Source: Selenomonadaceae bacterium (lineage in GTDB: Bacteria; Bacillota; Negativicutes; Selenomonadales; Selenomonadaceae). From it: DNA of 34,697 bases. The translations under genes were made by a program, and so were the position numbers. Location of the stretch: NCBI GenBank assembly GCA_017635875.1, contig JAGBKP010000145.1, forward strand, positions 1 through 34,697, written 5' to 3'. The notes under the pieces were generated by a model that was not told the origin of the DNA, ran no database searches, and worked only from the letters and a program-made list of their open reading frames with translations. Numbering within the stretch: position 1 is the first letter of the stretch; each line of letters opens with the position of its first letter. This document shows positions 1 through 7,507 of this stretch, piece by piece.

Positions 1-21
1 CTTTTTTCCTTGTTACTTTTT

Positions 22-55
22 AGAAATTCTTGATAGTTTGCTATTTAGAATTTCT
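22..55. repeat. imperfect AT-rich inverted repeat
   Basis: Two 15-nt arms (22-36 and 41-55) pair at 13 of 15 positions around the loop TTTG. There is no clear T run on either side. It lies in the 206-base stretch left of the first gene, which otherwise holds only a purine/pyrimidine hairpin and a terminator. It could be the 3' structure of a gene beyond the left edge. Confidence 0.4.
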
Positions 56-70
56 TATGCTCTTGAGTGC

Positions 71-117
71 TTTTTTCTCTCTTTCTTTTTCAAAAGAAAG
101 AGAGAAAAAAGAAAGTA
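71..117. repeat. pyrimidine/purine hairpin, relic of the triple-tract repeat family
   Basis: A 19-nt pyrimidine arm (71-89) is followed by its exact purine complement (92-110) and then by GAAAGTA. The other six copies in the window carry a third mirror-image tract, but neither side of this copy has one. It also lacks the TACTTTC start. It is therefore best read as a truncated or decayed member. Confidence 0.7.
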
Positions 118-141
118 AGGTTTTTAGAGATGCCCTTAAAT

Positions 142-184
142 AAAAAAAGCTGTGAAAAAACCAGATTTTAGTTTTTTCACAGCT
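142..184 (-). terminator. Rho-independent terminator of the glycolytic operon
   Basis: On the minus strand a 14-bp perfect stem (arms 148-161 and 171-184) with a 9-nt loop is followed by seven T (142-148). It lies 23 bases after the stop codon of the last gene of the minus-strand operon, so it is the natural end of that transcript. Confidence 0.85.
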
Positions 185-206
185 CTATTTTTTTTGTCAA
201 AATACC

Positions 207-1208
207 TTATTTACTCATAGCCTCTTGCACCGCAACGGCTACCGCAACGCTCATACCGACCATGGGGTTGTTGCCCGCGCCGATTAAGCCCATCATATCG
301 ACGTGCGCCGGAACGGACGAAGAGCCCGCAAACTGCGCGTCGCTGTGCATTCTGCCCATAGTGTCCGTCATACCGTAAGACGCAGGGCCCGCCGCCATAT
401 TGTCGGGGTGAAGCGTTCTGCCCGTGCCGCCGCCGGACGCTACGGAGAAATATTTTTTGCCCTTTTCGATGCACTCTTTCTTATAGCAACCTGCGACGGG
501 GTGCTGGAAACGAGTGGGGTTGGTGGAGTTGCCCGTTATGGAAATATCCACGTCCTCTTTATGCATTATCGCAACGCCTTCCGGCACGCTGTCCGCGCCG
601 TAGCAACGCACATTTTTACGCACGCCGTCCGAATACGCGATTTCTTTTACGATATTGACCTGATTGGTCTTATAATCGTACTGCGTCTGCACATAAGTAA
701 AGCCGTTGATACGGGAAATAATCTGCGCCGCGTCTTTGCCCAAGCCGTTTAAGATAACGCGGAGCGGATTTTTGCGGACTTTGTTCGCCGTCTGCGCTAT
801 ACCTATCGCGCCTTCAGCCGCCGCAAAAGATTCATGACCCGCGAGGAATGCGAAGCAGCCCGCTTCTTCCGACAAAAGCATAGCCGCGAGATTGCCGTGA
901 CCTAAGCCCACTTTTCTGTGGTCCGCGACAGACCCTGGAACGCAGAACGCCTGCAAGCCTTCGCCGATAGATTTTGCCGCGTCAACGGCGGTTTTATCGC
1001 CCTTCTTTATGGCGATAGCCGCGCCCAAAGTATACGCCCAAGCGGCGTTTTCAAAAGCGATCGGCTGTAAGTCTTTAATAATTTTTGCGGGATCTATTCC
1101 CTTGTCGGCGCAAATGGTTTTTGCGTCCTCTATCTTTCCGATACCGTATTTTTTGCACACTTCATTGATTTGATCAATGCGGCGCTCATATCCTTCAAAA
1201 AGCGACAT
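207..1208 (-). CDS. GGGtGRT family protein, function unknown, partner of a NifU-like scaffold
   Basis: A 333-residue protein recognised by the motif that names its family, GGGTGRT at residues 259-265, followed by a glycine- and methionine-rich C-terminus. No signal peptide or membrane segment is seen, so it should be cytoplasmic. A longer reading frame reaches back to 1283, but the ATG at 1208 is chosen because it follows an AGGAAGAG ribosome binding site and because the extension would cover a dispersed repeat. The gene follows the NifU-like gene on the same strand, separated by that repeat. From memory, the two families occur side by side in anaerobes, and no biochemical role is established. 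Pairing with an Fe-S scaffold suggests a link to iron-sulfur or another cysteine-dependent chemistry; this is inference. It is the last gene of the glycolytic operon. Confidence 0.8.
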   Translation of the reverse strand: MSLFEGYERRIDQINEVCKKYGIGKIEDAKTICADKGIDPAKIIKDLQPIAFENAAWAYTLGAAIAIKKGDKTAVDAAKSIGEGLQAFCVPGSVADHRKVGLGHGNLAAMLLSEEAGCFAFLAGHESFAAAEGAIGIAQTANKVRKNPLRVILNGLGKDAAQIISRINGFTYVQTQYDYKTNQVNIVKEIAYSDGVRKNVRCYGADSVPEGVAIMHKEDVDISITGNSTNPTRFQHPVAGCYKKECIEKGKKYFSVASGGGTGRTLHPDNMAAGPASYGMTDTMGRMHSDAQFAGSSSVPAHVDMMGLIGAGNNPMVGMSVAVAVAVQEAMSK

Positions 1209-1235
1209 TCGCTCTCTTCCTTTCGTATTAAATTC

Positions 1236-1345
1236 GTGGGGCTTTGCCCCACACCCCAGCAGGGCGCTGCCCTGCACTCGCAAGGGACTCTGTCCCTTGA
1301 CCCTGCGAGGGGAACTTGTCCCCCTCGACCCCCATTTTTATGGGG
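1236..1345 (-). repeat. string of G-clamped mini-hairpins, copy 1
   Basis: Five consecutive short palindromes, each with a G-rich arm, a short loop and a C-rich arm. Examples are GGGGCTTTGCCCC (1238-1250), a CAGGG/CCCTG unit, an AAGGG/CCCTT unit, GGGGAACTTGTCCCC and CCCCATTTTTATGGGG. Read on the minus strand, its start closely matches the copy at 21151-21227 on the plus strand. Both copies sit inside operons and have the same orientation relative to transcription. Confidence 0.75.
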
Positions 1346-1380
1346 ATAGCATAATTTTTTTAGTTTTAAAATCTAAAAAA

Positions 1381-2076
1381 TTACTCGTTGCGGGGATCTA
1401 TGAATTTTACGCCTTCGTTAAAGCGTCCCTTTGTGCTGGTGTTTGCTTTCAAGGCTTCGTCGGCGGATTTTCCGCCTTTGATGGCTTCCATCATTTTGCC
1501 GAGCTGCACGACTTCGTAACCGATTACGCGGTTTTCGGCATCAAGCGCAAGGCGGGTAACGTAGCCTTCCGCAAGTTCAAGATAGCGGGGGCCTTTTTTC
1601 TTCGTGCTATAAGTGGTGCCGGTCTGGCTTCTTAAACCTTTTCCGAGGTCGTCAAGACCTGCGCCAACCGGAAGTCCGTCGTCGGAGAATGCCGTTTGGC
1701 TTCTGCCGTATACGATTTGTAGGAAGAGTTCGCGCATAGCGGTGTTGATAGCGTCGCAAACTAAGTCGGTGTTTAACGCTTCCAAAATGGTCTTGCCCGC
1801 TAAAATTTCCGCCGCCATTGCCGCGGAATGAGTCATACCGGAGCAGCCGATGGTTTCCACCAACGCTTCTTCGATAATGCCGTCTTTAACGTTCAAGGTG
1901 AGCTTGCAAGCTCCCTGTTGAGGCGCGCACCAGCCGATGCCGTGAGTAAGACCGCTGATGTCTTTTACCTCTTTCGCCTGCACCCATTTTCCTTCTTCGG
2001 GAATCGGCGCAGGGCCGTGGTTTACTTCTTTGGCGACGCAAACCATGTCGTCAACTTGCTTTGAATAAGCGATCAT
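1381..2076 (-). CDS. NifU/IscU-like iron-sulfur cluster scaffold protein
   Basis: A 231-residue cytoplasmic protein with a NifU N-terminal-like region. The segment IGCSGMTHSAAMAAEILAGK (residues 76-95) matches the scaffold family pattern of a ligand cysteine followed by an alanine-rich helix. Cysteines at 50, 57, 78 and 107 are candidate ligands, but the usual third ligand environment (HCS) is not seen, so this is a divergent scaffold. The start at 2076 is preferred over ATGs at 2085 and 2094 because GAAAGGA then lies 9 bases upstream; the upstream ATGs overlap that site. The residues after about 125 are not typical of IscU and are probably specific to the type that pairs with GGGtGRT proteins. 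It lies between gpmI and the GGGtGRT gene. Fe-S assembly is inferred from the fold, and the client is unknown. Confidence 0.75.
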   Translation of the reverse strand: MIAYSKQVDDMVCVAKEVNHGPAPIPEEGKWVQAKEVKDISGLTHGIGWCAPQQGACKLTLNVKDGIIEEALVETIGCSGMTHSAAMAAEILAGKTILEALNTDLVCDAINTAMRELFLQIVYGRSQTAFSDDGLPVGAGLDDLGKGLRSQTGTTYSTKKKGPRYLELAEGYVTRLALDAENRVIGYEVVQLGKMMEAIKGGKSADEALKANTSTKGRFNEGVKFIDPRNE

Positions 2077-2152
2077 TAAATACATTCCTTTCATATTTTA
2101 TTTGAAAGGAGCGTCAAAAAACGCTCTCCTTACACACTGGTTTACTACTGCC

Positions 2153-2236
2153 TACTTTCTTTTTCTCTCTCTTTTTTGAAAAAAAGAGAGAGAAAAAGAA
2201 AGTAGCAAAGAAAAAGAGAGACAAAAAACTTTATTA
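2153..2236 (+). repeat. triple-tract purine/pyrimidine element, copy A (Y-R-R orientation)
   Basis: A near-perfect palindrome (2153-2204) begins TACTTTC and ends GAAAGTA. After GC it is followed by a third, purine tract (2206-2229) that reads as the mirror image of the purine arm, 21 of 22 positions. It ends in ACTTTATTA. It lies between gpmI and the NifU-like gene. No T run follows the hairpin, so it is not a standard terminator. Confidence 0.85.
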
Positions 2237-2243
2237 TTATTTT

Positions 2244-3794
2244 TTATTTAAACTCTACCAAAACTTTACCCGTCATTTCCTTGGGAATTTCTAATCCCGC
2301 GAGCGTTAAAAGCGTTGGCGACACGTCGCATAACGCGCCGTCGTTTACCTTTTGCACTCTGTCCGATACGCAGTAAATCGGCACGGGGTTAGTGGTATGC
2401 GCCGTGAATGGCTCTTTTGTATCCGGGTCAACCATCATATCAGCGTTTCCGTGATCGGCTATGATTATTACTTCGCCGCCCATTTCGCGTATTGCCGCAA
2501 CCGTGCGTCCTACGCAGGTGTCCACCGTTTCAACGGCTTTAACCGCCGCGTCCATTACGCCCGTATGCCCCACCATATCTCCGTTGGCGTAGTTCATTAT
2601 GATGAAATCGTATTTAGCGGATTTAATCGCCTCAACCACTTTATCCGTAACCTCTATCGCGCTCATTTCCGGCTTTAGGTCGTAAGTCGCTACTTTTGGC
2701 GACGGCACCAAAATTCTGTCCTCGCCTTCGTATTCCTTTTCTACGCCGCCGTTAAAGAAGAATGTGACGTGGGCGTATTTTTCCGTTTCGGCTATGCGGA
2801 GCTGTTTCAAGCCGTTTTTCGCGATAGTTTCGCCCAAAGTATTCGTAATAGATTCGGGCGGGTATGCGATATTTACGTTCAAGCCTTTCTCGTATTGCGT
2901 CATAGTGGTGTACGAGAGTTTCAAGCCCTCTACGCGTTTAAATCCGTCGAAAGTTTCGTCCGTAAAAGCGTGAGTAAGTTCTCTTGCGCGGTCGGGGCGG
3001 AAGTTGAAAAATATTACGCCGTCGCCGCTCTTCATACCGTCGTAATTGCCTATAACAACGGGTATTACAAATTCGTCCGTAACGCCTTCGGGCTTTTCGC
3101 TCTTATCCGCGTAAGACGCTTGTATCGCCTCCGCAGAGGACGCTTTTTTCGGCGCGTCCGCTGAAGCTATCGCCTTATAGGCAAGTTCCACGCGGTTCCA
3201 GCGTTTATCCCTGTCCATAGCGTAAAATCTGCCGGAAATCGTCGCTATTTGCCCCACGCCAATTTCCTTGATTTTTTCCTCAAGTTCTGCAAGATATTCG
3301 TGCGCGCTCGCGGGCGGCACATCGCGCCCGTCAAGGAAACAATGTATATATACTTTTTGAAGTCCCTCGCGTTTTGCAAGCTCCAAAAGTCCGTACAAAT
3401 GCTTTGTGTGGCTATGTACGCCGCCGGGGGACACAAGCCCCATCAAGTGAAGCGCGCCGCCCGCCGCTTTTGCGTCTCTAGCGGCTTTTAAAAGAGCCTT
3501 GTTCTCGAAGAAATCCCCGTCCGCTATGGATTTGGTTATTCTCGTAAGTTCTTGATACACAACTCGACCCGCGCCGATGTTGGTATGACCCACCTCAGAA
3601 TTTCCCATCTGCCCGTCGGGAAGCCCGACAAACATTCCCGATGCTTGAAGCGTGGCCTTCGGAAAATCTTTGGCGATTTTATCAAGATTAGGCGTTTTCC
3701 CCTTCTTAATAGCGTTAGAGGGGTCGTCCTCTTTTCCTATGCCCCAGCCGTCCATTATTATTAAAGCGACGGGAGCGTTCTTTAATGTTGCCAT
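2244..3794 (-). CDS. gpmI: 2,3-bisphosphoglycerate-independent phosphoglycerate mutase
   Basis: Interconverts 3- and 2-phosphoglycerate in lower glycolysis and gluconeogenesis, using two manganese ions and a phosphoserine intermediate. The 516 residues match the usual length. MDGWG (residue 14 on) carries the metal ligand Asp15. MGNSEVGH gives the nucleophile Ser66. DGRDVPP and RFYAMDRDKRW are substrate-site signatures. ADHGNAD (Asp447, His448) and His466 complete the metal sites. The ATG follows AGAGGA. It lies downstream of tpiA in the same transcript, with two triple-tract repeats in the 277-base gap before it. No cofactor-dependent mutase and no enolase gene is present in this window. Confidence 0.97.
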   Translation of the reverse strand: MATLKNAPVALIIMDGWGIGKEDDPSNAIKKGKTPNLDKIAKDFPKATLQASGMFVGLPDGQMGNSEVGHTNIGAGRVVYQELTRITKSIADGDFFENKALLKAARDAKAAGGALHLMGLVSPGGVHSHTKHLYGLLELAKREGLQKVYIHCFLDGRDVPPASAHEYLAELEEKIKEIGVGQIATISGRFYAMDRDKRWNRVELAYKAIASADAPKKASSAEAIQASYADKSEKPEGVTDEFVIPVVIGNYDGMKSGDGVIFFNFRPDRARELTHAFTDETFDGFKRVEGLKLSYTTMTQYEKGLNVNIAYPPESITNTLGETIAKNGLKQLRIAETEKYAHVTFFFNGGVEKEYEGEDRILVPSPKVATYDLKPEMSAIEVTDKVVEAIKSAKYDFIIMNYANGDMVGHTGVMDAAVKAVETVDTCVGRTVAAIREMGGEVIIIADHGNADMMVDPDTKEPFTAHTTNPVPIYCVSDRVQKVNDGALCDVSPTLLTLAGLEIPKEMTGKVLVEFK

Positions 3795-3830
3795 ATTTTT
3801 CCTCTTATACTAATCTTTATTTTAAGTTCT

Positions 3831-3920
3831 TACTTTCTTCTTTTCTCTCTTTCTTTTGAAAAAGAAAGAGAGAAAAGAAGAAAGTAACAAAGAAGAAAAG
3901 AGAGAAAGAAAACTTTAATA
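3831..3920 (+). repeat. triple-tract purine/pyrimidine element, copy B (Y-R-R orientation)
   Basis: A near-perfect palindrome (3831-3886) runs from TACTTTC to GAAAGTA. After AC it is followed by a purine tract (3888-3913) whose reverse, not reverse complement, is identical to the purine arm over 24 positions. It ends AACTTTAATA. With the next element it fills most of the gpmI-tpiA gap. This is the clearest example of the family in the window. Confidence 0.88.
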
Positions 3921-3965
3921 TAAAAATGTCGTTTCAAAGAAAAGAGAGAGTTAAATTATATTTTT

Positions 3966-4049
3966 TATTAAAATTTTTTTCTCTTTTTTCTTTTGTTTCT
4001 TTTCTTATTTCTCTTTTTTTATAAAAAAAGAGAAAAAAGAAAAGAAAGG
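3966..4049 (-). repeat. triple-tract purine/pyrimidine element, copy C (opposite orientation to copy B)
   Basis: On the plus strand a pyrimidine tract (about 3974-3995) precedes a pyrimidine arm (about 4000-4020) and a purine arm (about 4024-4045). The first tract is the mirror of the pyrimidine arm at 20 of 21 positions. The single mismatch is an A in the arm that also breaks the hairpin, so the arm has mutated and the third tract keeps the original base. It faces copy B. Confidence 0.75.
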
Positions 4050-4071
4050 TTTTAAAAGAGTAAGATTAGTA

Positions 4072-4824
4072 TTAGAAATTTACAATTTCGGAGAAATCCT
4101 TAGCTTTTAAAGCCGCGCCGCCAACGAGGGCGCCGTCAACGTTGGGCTGCGCCATTAAGTCTTTAATCGTCGCGGGTTTTACGCTGCCGCCGTACTGAAT
4201 ACGGATAGCGTCCGCCGCTTTTTGGTCGAATTTTTTCGCTACGGCTTCGCGGATAGCTTTGCAGACTTCTTCGGCTTGCTCGAAAGTCGCGGTCTTGCCC
4301 GTACCGATAGCCCAAATAGGCTCGTAAGCTATAACGAGTTTTGCTACTTCGTCGGCTTTGAAACCTTCAAGAGCCGCGTTTATTTGATTTACGACGTGGT
4401 TTATGTAATTTCCCGCTTCGCGAATTTCAAGGGACTCGCCGCAACAGATAATGGGGGTTATACCCGCCGCAAAAGCCGCGTGAGCGCGTTTGTTTACGCC
4501 TTCGTCGGTTTCGCCGAAATAGTCGCGGCGTTCGCTGTGACCCAAAACGCAGTACGTCGCGCCGACTTCTTTAAGCATATCGGTGGAAATTTCGCCGGTA
4601 TACGCGCCGCTCTTTTCCCAATGCACATTCTGCGCCCCGAGAGCGATATTCGTGCCCTTTAACGCTTCGCCAACGCCGGAAAGCGCGGTAGCGGTAGGGC
4701 ATACAACGATGTCAACCGTGTTATTGTCTTTCACAAGCGGAGCAAGAGCCTTAACAAGCTCTACTCCCGCCGCGATAGTATTGTTCATCTTCCAGTTTCC
4801 GGCTATAATAGGACGTCTTGCCAT
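4072..4824 (-). CDS. tpiA: triosephosphate isomerase
   Basis: Interconverts dihydroxyacetone phosphate and glyceraldehyde 3-phosphate in the cytoplasm. The 250 residues are the usual length. NWKMN (Asn10, Lys12), the electrophile His96 in VLGHSERR, the catalytic base Glu168 in AYEPIWAIGTG and the phosphate-binding YGGSVKP are all present. The reading frame stays open to 4920, but the ATG at 4824 starts the conserved ARRPIIAGNWKMN and follows AGAAAGG. The upstream extension overlaps the small gene at 4850-4987 in a different frame. It follows that small gene by 25 bases and belongs to the gap-pgk-tpiA-gpmI operon. Confidence 0.97.
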   Translation of the reverse strand: MARRPIIAGNWKMNNTIAAGVELVKALAPLVKDNNTVDIVVCPTATALSGVGEALKGTNIALGAQNVHWEKSGAYTGEISTDMLKEVGATYCVLGHSERRDYFGETDEGVNKRAHAAFAAGITPIICCGESLEIREAGNYINHVVNQINAALEGFKADEVAKLVIAYEPIWAIGTGKTATFEQAEEVCKAIREAVAKKFDQKAADAIRIQYGGSVKPATIKDLMAQPNVDGALVGGAALKAKDFSEIVNF

Positions 4825-4849
4825 AAAATCAACCTTTCTTAATCTATAC

Positions 4850-4987
4850 TTAATCGGACGACTTTTCTTCATCATCTTGCACTTTAGCTCCGCTTTCAAT
4901 ATGAAGCACAAGATCCACAATTTGCGTATCGGAAAGCCCCATTCTTCTAAGTTCTGACATAAGCCTCGTAAGTTCCGTCATATTCAT
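4850..4987 (-). CDS. small protein of 45 residues between pgk and tpiA
   Basis: An uninterrupted small gene beginning MNMTELTRLMSELRRMGLSD and ending in an acidic tail. A strong GGGAGG site lies 8 bases before the chosen ATG (4987); an in-frame ATG at 4993 lies too close to that site. It begins 30 bases after the pgk stop and ends 25 bases before tpiA, so it is co-transcribed. The sequence suggests two short amphipathic helices around the turn GLSD, followed by a polar tail, with no signal peptide or membrane segment. I do not recognise the family. The helix-turn-helix look could mean protein or nucleic-acid binding, but this is speculation. The good ribosome site and tight spacing make it likely to be translated. 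Confidence 0.65.
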   Translation of the reverse strand: MNMTELTRLMSELRRMGLSDTQIVDLVLHIESGAKVQDDEEKSSD

Positions 4988-5017
4988 AAACATCGCCTCC
5001 CGACTTAATATTGCCAA

Positions 5018-6211
5018 TTACTTCTCCGCGATAGCAGCAACTCCCGGCATCTCTTTACCTTCCAAATATTCAAGAGTTGCGCCGCCGCCCGTTGATACGT
5101 GGGAAATCTTATCCGTTAAGCCCGTTTTCTTTAGAGCCGCAACCGAATCGCCGCCGCCCACAATGGAAATCGCGCCTTCTTCCGTCGCCTTTGCAACGGC
5201 TTTTGCGACCGCGAGAGTGCCTTTAGCGAAATTGTCAAATTCAAATACGCCCATAGGCCCGTTCCAAATAACGGTCTTTGCGCCTTCCAACGCTTTCACG
5301 TATTCCTTGGAAGTTTCAACGCCGGAATCAAGCGCTTCCCAACCGTCGGGAACTTGATCGACGGGCACGGTCTTAAAGTTTGCGTTCTTGTCGAATTTAT
5401 CCGCAACGACTAAATCAAGAGGAAGCACGACTTTTACGCCTTTTTCTTCGGCTTTCTTTAAAACTTCTCTTGCATAATCGTATTTATCCGGTTCAACGAG
5501 GGAATTGCCAACGGGGTAGCCTTTCGCCGCGTCAAACGTATGCGCCATGCCGCCGCCGATGATGATAGTGTCCACTTTGTTTAAAAGATTTTCGATAACG
5601 CCGATTTTATCCGACACCTTCGCGCCGCCGATAATAGCAACGAACGGATGCTGAGGAGCCTCAAGGGTTTTTCCGATATAGTTAATCTCTTTTTCCATCA
5701 AGAAACCCGCGACGACTTCCACATATTTTGCGATGCCCGCGTTAGAGGCGTGACCGCGGTGCGATACGCCGAAAGCGTCGTCAACCGCGACATCCGCCAA
5801 AGACGCAAGCTGTTTTGCAAATTCGGGGTCGTTTTTCTTTTCCGCTTTATGATAGCGAAGGTTTTCAAGCAAAAGCACTTCGCCCGGTTTTAAGTCTTTA
5901 GCCGCGTTTTCCGCTTCCGCGCCTACGCAGTCGCTCGCCCATTTTACATCTTTCTTTAAAAGTTCGGAGAGATGTTTCACCAAGAGTTTGGTGGAGAACT
6001 GCGGCTCTTTCGCCTCCGTAGGTCTGCCGATATGACAAGCCAAAATCACAGCCGCGCCGTTGTCAAGCAAATAGTTGATAGTCGGCAAAGTGCGCACCAT
6101 ACGCGTGTCGTTCGTTATATTCTGATTTTCATCGAAAGGCACGTTATAGTCAACGCGGACAAATACCTTCTTACCCTTAACGTCAATATCTTTTATCGTC
6201 TTTTTATTCAT
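5018..6211 (-). CDS. pgk: phosphoglycerate kinase
   Basis: Transfers phosphate from 1,3-bisphosphoglycerate to ADP. The 397 residues are the normal bacterial length. The N-terminal domain carries RVDYNVPFD, the variant CHIGRP (more often SHLGRP) and LLENLRYH with GHAS for substrate binding. The C-terminal domain carries IIGGAKVSDKIGVI, IIGGGMAHTF, the nucleotide-loop region WNGPMGVFE and the closing GGGDSVAAL and STGGGATLEYL. It lies 62 bases after gap on the same strand, with an intercistronic hairpin between them. It is the second gene of the glycolytic operon. Confidence 0.97.
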   Translation of the reverse strand: MNKKTIKDIDVKGKKVFVRVDYNVPFDENQNITNDTRMVRTLPTINYLLDNGAAVILACHIGRPTEAKEPQFSTKLLVKHLSELLKKDVKWASDCVGAEAENAAKDLKPGEVLLLENLRYHKAEKKNDPEFAKQLASLADVAVDDAFGVSHRGHASNAGIAKYVEVVAGFLMEKEINYIGKTLEAPQHPFVAIIGGAKVSDKIGVIENLLNKVDTIIIGGGMAHTFDAAKGYPVGNSLVEPDKYDYAREVLKKAEEKGVKVVLPLDLVVADKFDKNANFKTVPVDQVPDGWEALDSGVETSKEYVKALEGAKTVIWNGPMGVFEFDNFAKGTLAVAKAVAKATEEGAISIVGGGDSVAALKKTGLTDKISHVSTGGGATLEYLEGKEMPGVAAIAEK

Positions 6212-6237
6212 ACTGTAACCTCTTTTATATATAATAA

Positions 6238-6263
6238 GAGACCCGACCCTTTGGCCGGGCCTC
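6238..6263 (-). other. intercistronic hairpin between gap and pgk
   Basis: The arms GAGACCCGACCC and GGCCGGGCCTC pair with two G-U pairs on the transcribed strand, about 10 bases after the gap stop codon. What follows is TTATTATATAT, not a clean U run. A 3' stabilising or partial termination structure that sets gap above pgk is more likely than a full terminator. Confidence 0.5.
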
Positions 6264-6273
6264 GAAAGACCGA

Positions 6274-7317
6274 TTAACCTAATTCTGCGAAATATTTAAT
6301 GGTGCGAACCATCTGGCTGGTGTAGCTGTTTTCGTTGTCGTACCAAGAAACAACCTGAACGAGCGTTGTGCCGTTGCCGTTATCGGACACCATCGTTTGA
6401 GTAGCGTCGAAGAGGGAGCCGTACTTCATACCGATAATATCGCTCGATACGATTTGATCTTCGTTATAGCCGAAAGATTCGTTAGCGGCTTTCTTCATAG
6501 CTTCGTTGACCTGCTCTACTGTAACGCTTCCTTTAACAACCGCAAAGAGAAGGGTGGTGGAGCCGGTGGGGGTAGGAACGCGCTGCGCCGCGCCGATGAG
6601 TTTGCCCTTTAATTCGGGGATAACAAGACCGATAGCTTTCGCTGCGCCGGTGGAGTTCGGAACGATGTTGCACGCGCCTGCGCGGCTGCGGCGAAGATCG
6701 CCTTTACGCTGCGGACCGTCTAATATCATCTGATCGCCGGTGTAAGCGTGAATGGTCTGCATAATGCCGCTCTGAATGGGAGCGAGTTTGTGAAGAGCCT
6801 GCGTCATAGGAGCGAGGCAGTTCGTGGTGCAAGACGCCGCGGAAATAATCTTGTCGTCTTTGGTGAGAACATTGTGGTTTACGTTGTAAACGATGGTGGG
6901 AAGGTCGTTGCCCGCAGGAGCGGAGATAACAACTTTCTTTGCGCCGGCGTTGATATGAGCCTGAGCTTTTTCCTTGCTGGTGTAAAAACCGGTGCACTCT
7001 AAAACAACGTCTACGTCATGTTTTTTCCAAGGAATGTTGTTTGCGTCCGGCTCTTTGTAGATGATGATTTTTTTGCCGTCTACGACGATATTGTTGTTTT
7101 CGCCTTCGCCTTCGCTAAATTCCACGGTGTGTTTGCCTTCGCCGATGCGACCCATATATCCGCCTTGAGCGGTGTCGTATTTTAAGAGATGAGCAAGCAT
7201 TTTGGGGCTTGTGAGATCGTTTATCGCGACAATTTCATAACCTTCCGCGTCAAACATCTGACGGAAAGCCAAGCGACCGATACGTCCGAAACCATTGATA
7301 GCAACTTTTACTGCCAT
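6274..7317 (-). CDS. gap: glyceraldehyde-3-phosphate dehydrogenase, NAD-type
   Basis: Oxidises and phosphorylates glyceraldehyde 3-phosphate to 1,3-bisphosphoglycerate. The 347 residues begin with the Rossmann motif INGFGRIGR. Asp34 in AINDLT follows the second strand and points to NAD rather than NADP. The catalytic Cys163 lies in [10 protein letters not shown], the catalytic histidine in the [10 protein letters not shown] region, and the C-terminal [10 protein letters not shown] is intact. The ATG follows GGAGG. It is the first gene of the minus-strand glycolytic operon, with a clear promoter about 65 bases upstream. Confidence 0.97.
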   Translation of the reverse strand: MAVKVAINGFGRIGRLAFRQMFDAEGYEIVAINDLTSPKMLAHLLKYDTAQGGYMGRIGEGKHTVEFSEGEGENNNIVVDGKKIIIYKEPDANNIPWKKHDVDVVLECTGFYTSKEKAQAHINAGAKKVVISAPAGNDLPTIVYNVNHNVLTKDDKIISAASCTTNCLAPMTQALHKLAPIQSGIMQTIHAYTGDQMILDGPQRKGDLRRSRAGACNIVPNSTGAAKAIGLVIPELKGKLIGAAQRVPTPTGSTTLLFAVVKGSVTVEQVNEAMKKAANESFGYNEDQIVSSDIIGMKYGSLFDATQTMVSDNGNGTTLVQVVSWYDNENSYTSQMVRTIKYFAELG

Positions 7318-7381
7318 AAAATTTTTACCTCCAATTCAAATTCCTGCGTTTTCGTTTACGCGCAATTTTTAATACTCTACG

Positions 7382-7411
7382 ATTTTACAACAATTTACGC
7401 CGAATTGTCAA
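7382..7411 (-). promoter_or_regulatory. sigma-70 type promoter of the glycolytic operon
   Basis: On the minus strand TTGACA (7406-7411) is separated by 18 bases from TAAAAT (7382-7387). The gap start codon lies 65 bases downstream. No obvious operator palindrome was seen in the leader. Confidence 0.75.
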
Positions 7412-7449
7412 CAAAAAAGAGGAATATTGCAAAAATTTTTGAGGTAAAT

Positions 7450-7478
7450 TTGTTATAAAAAATTTTTTATGCTATAAT
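7450..7478 (+). promoter_or_regulatory. sigma-70 type promoter of the small membrane protein gene
   Basis: TTGTTA (7450-7455) and TATAAT (7473-7478) are spaced by 17 bases, 30 bases before the start codon at 7508. It diverges from the glycolytic promoter, 38 bases away. Confidence 0.75.
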
Positions 7479-7507
7479 AATGAAAAAATTGAAAGAGAAG
7501 TGAAATT

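Noticed and set aside
303..752. Plus-strand open frame opposite the GGGtGRT gene
   Set aside because: Arginine- and histidine-rich shadow of a well-supported gene, no ribosome site. The same applies to the frames opposite gpmI (2769-3164), tpiA (4222-4662), atpG (24362-24820) and aroK (33050-33454).
4825..4920. N-terminal extension of triosephosphate isomerase to 4920
   Set aside because: The conserved start of the enzyme and its ribosome site are at 4824. The extension overlaps the small gene in another frame.
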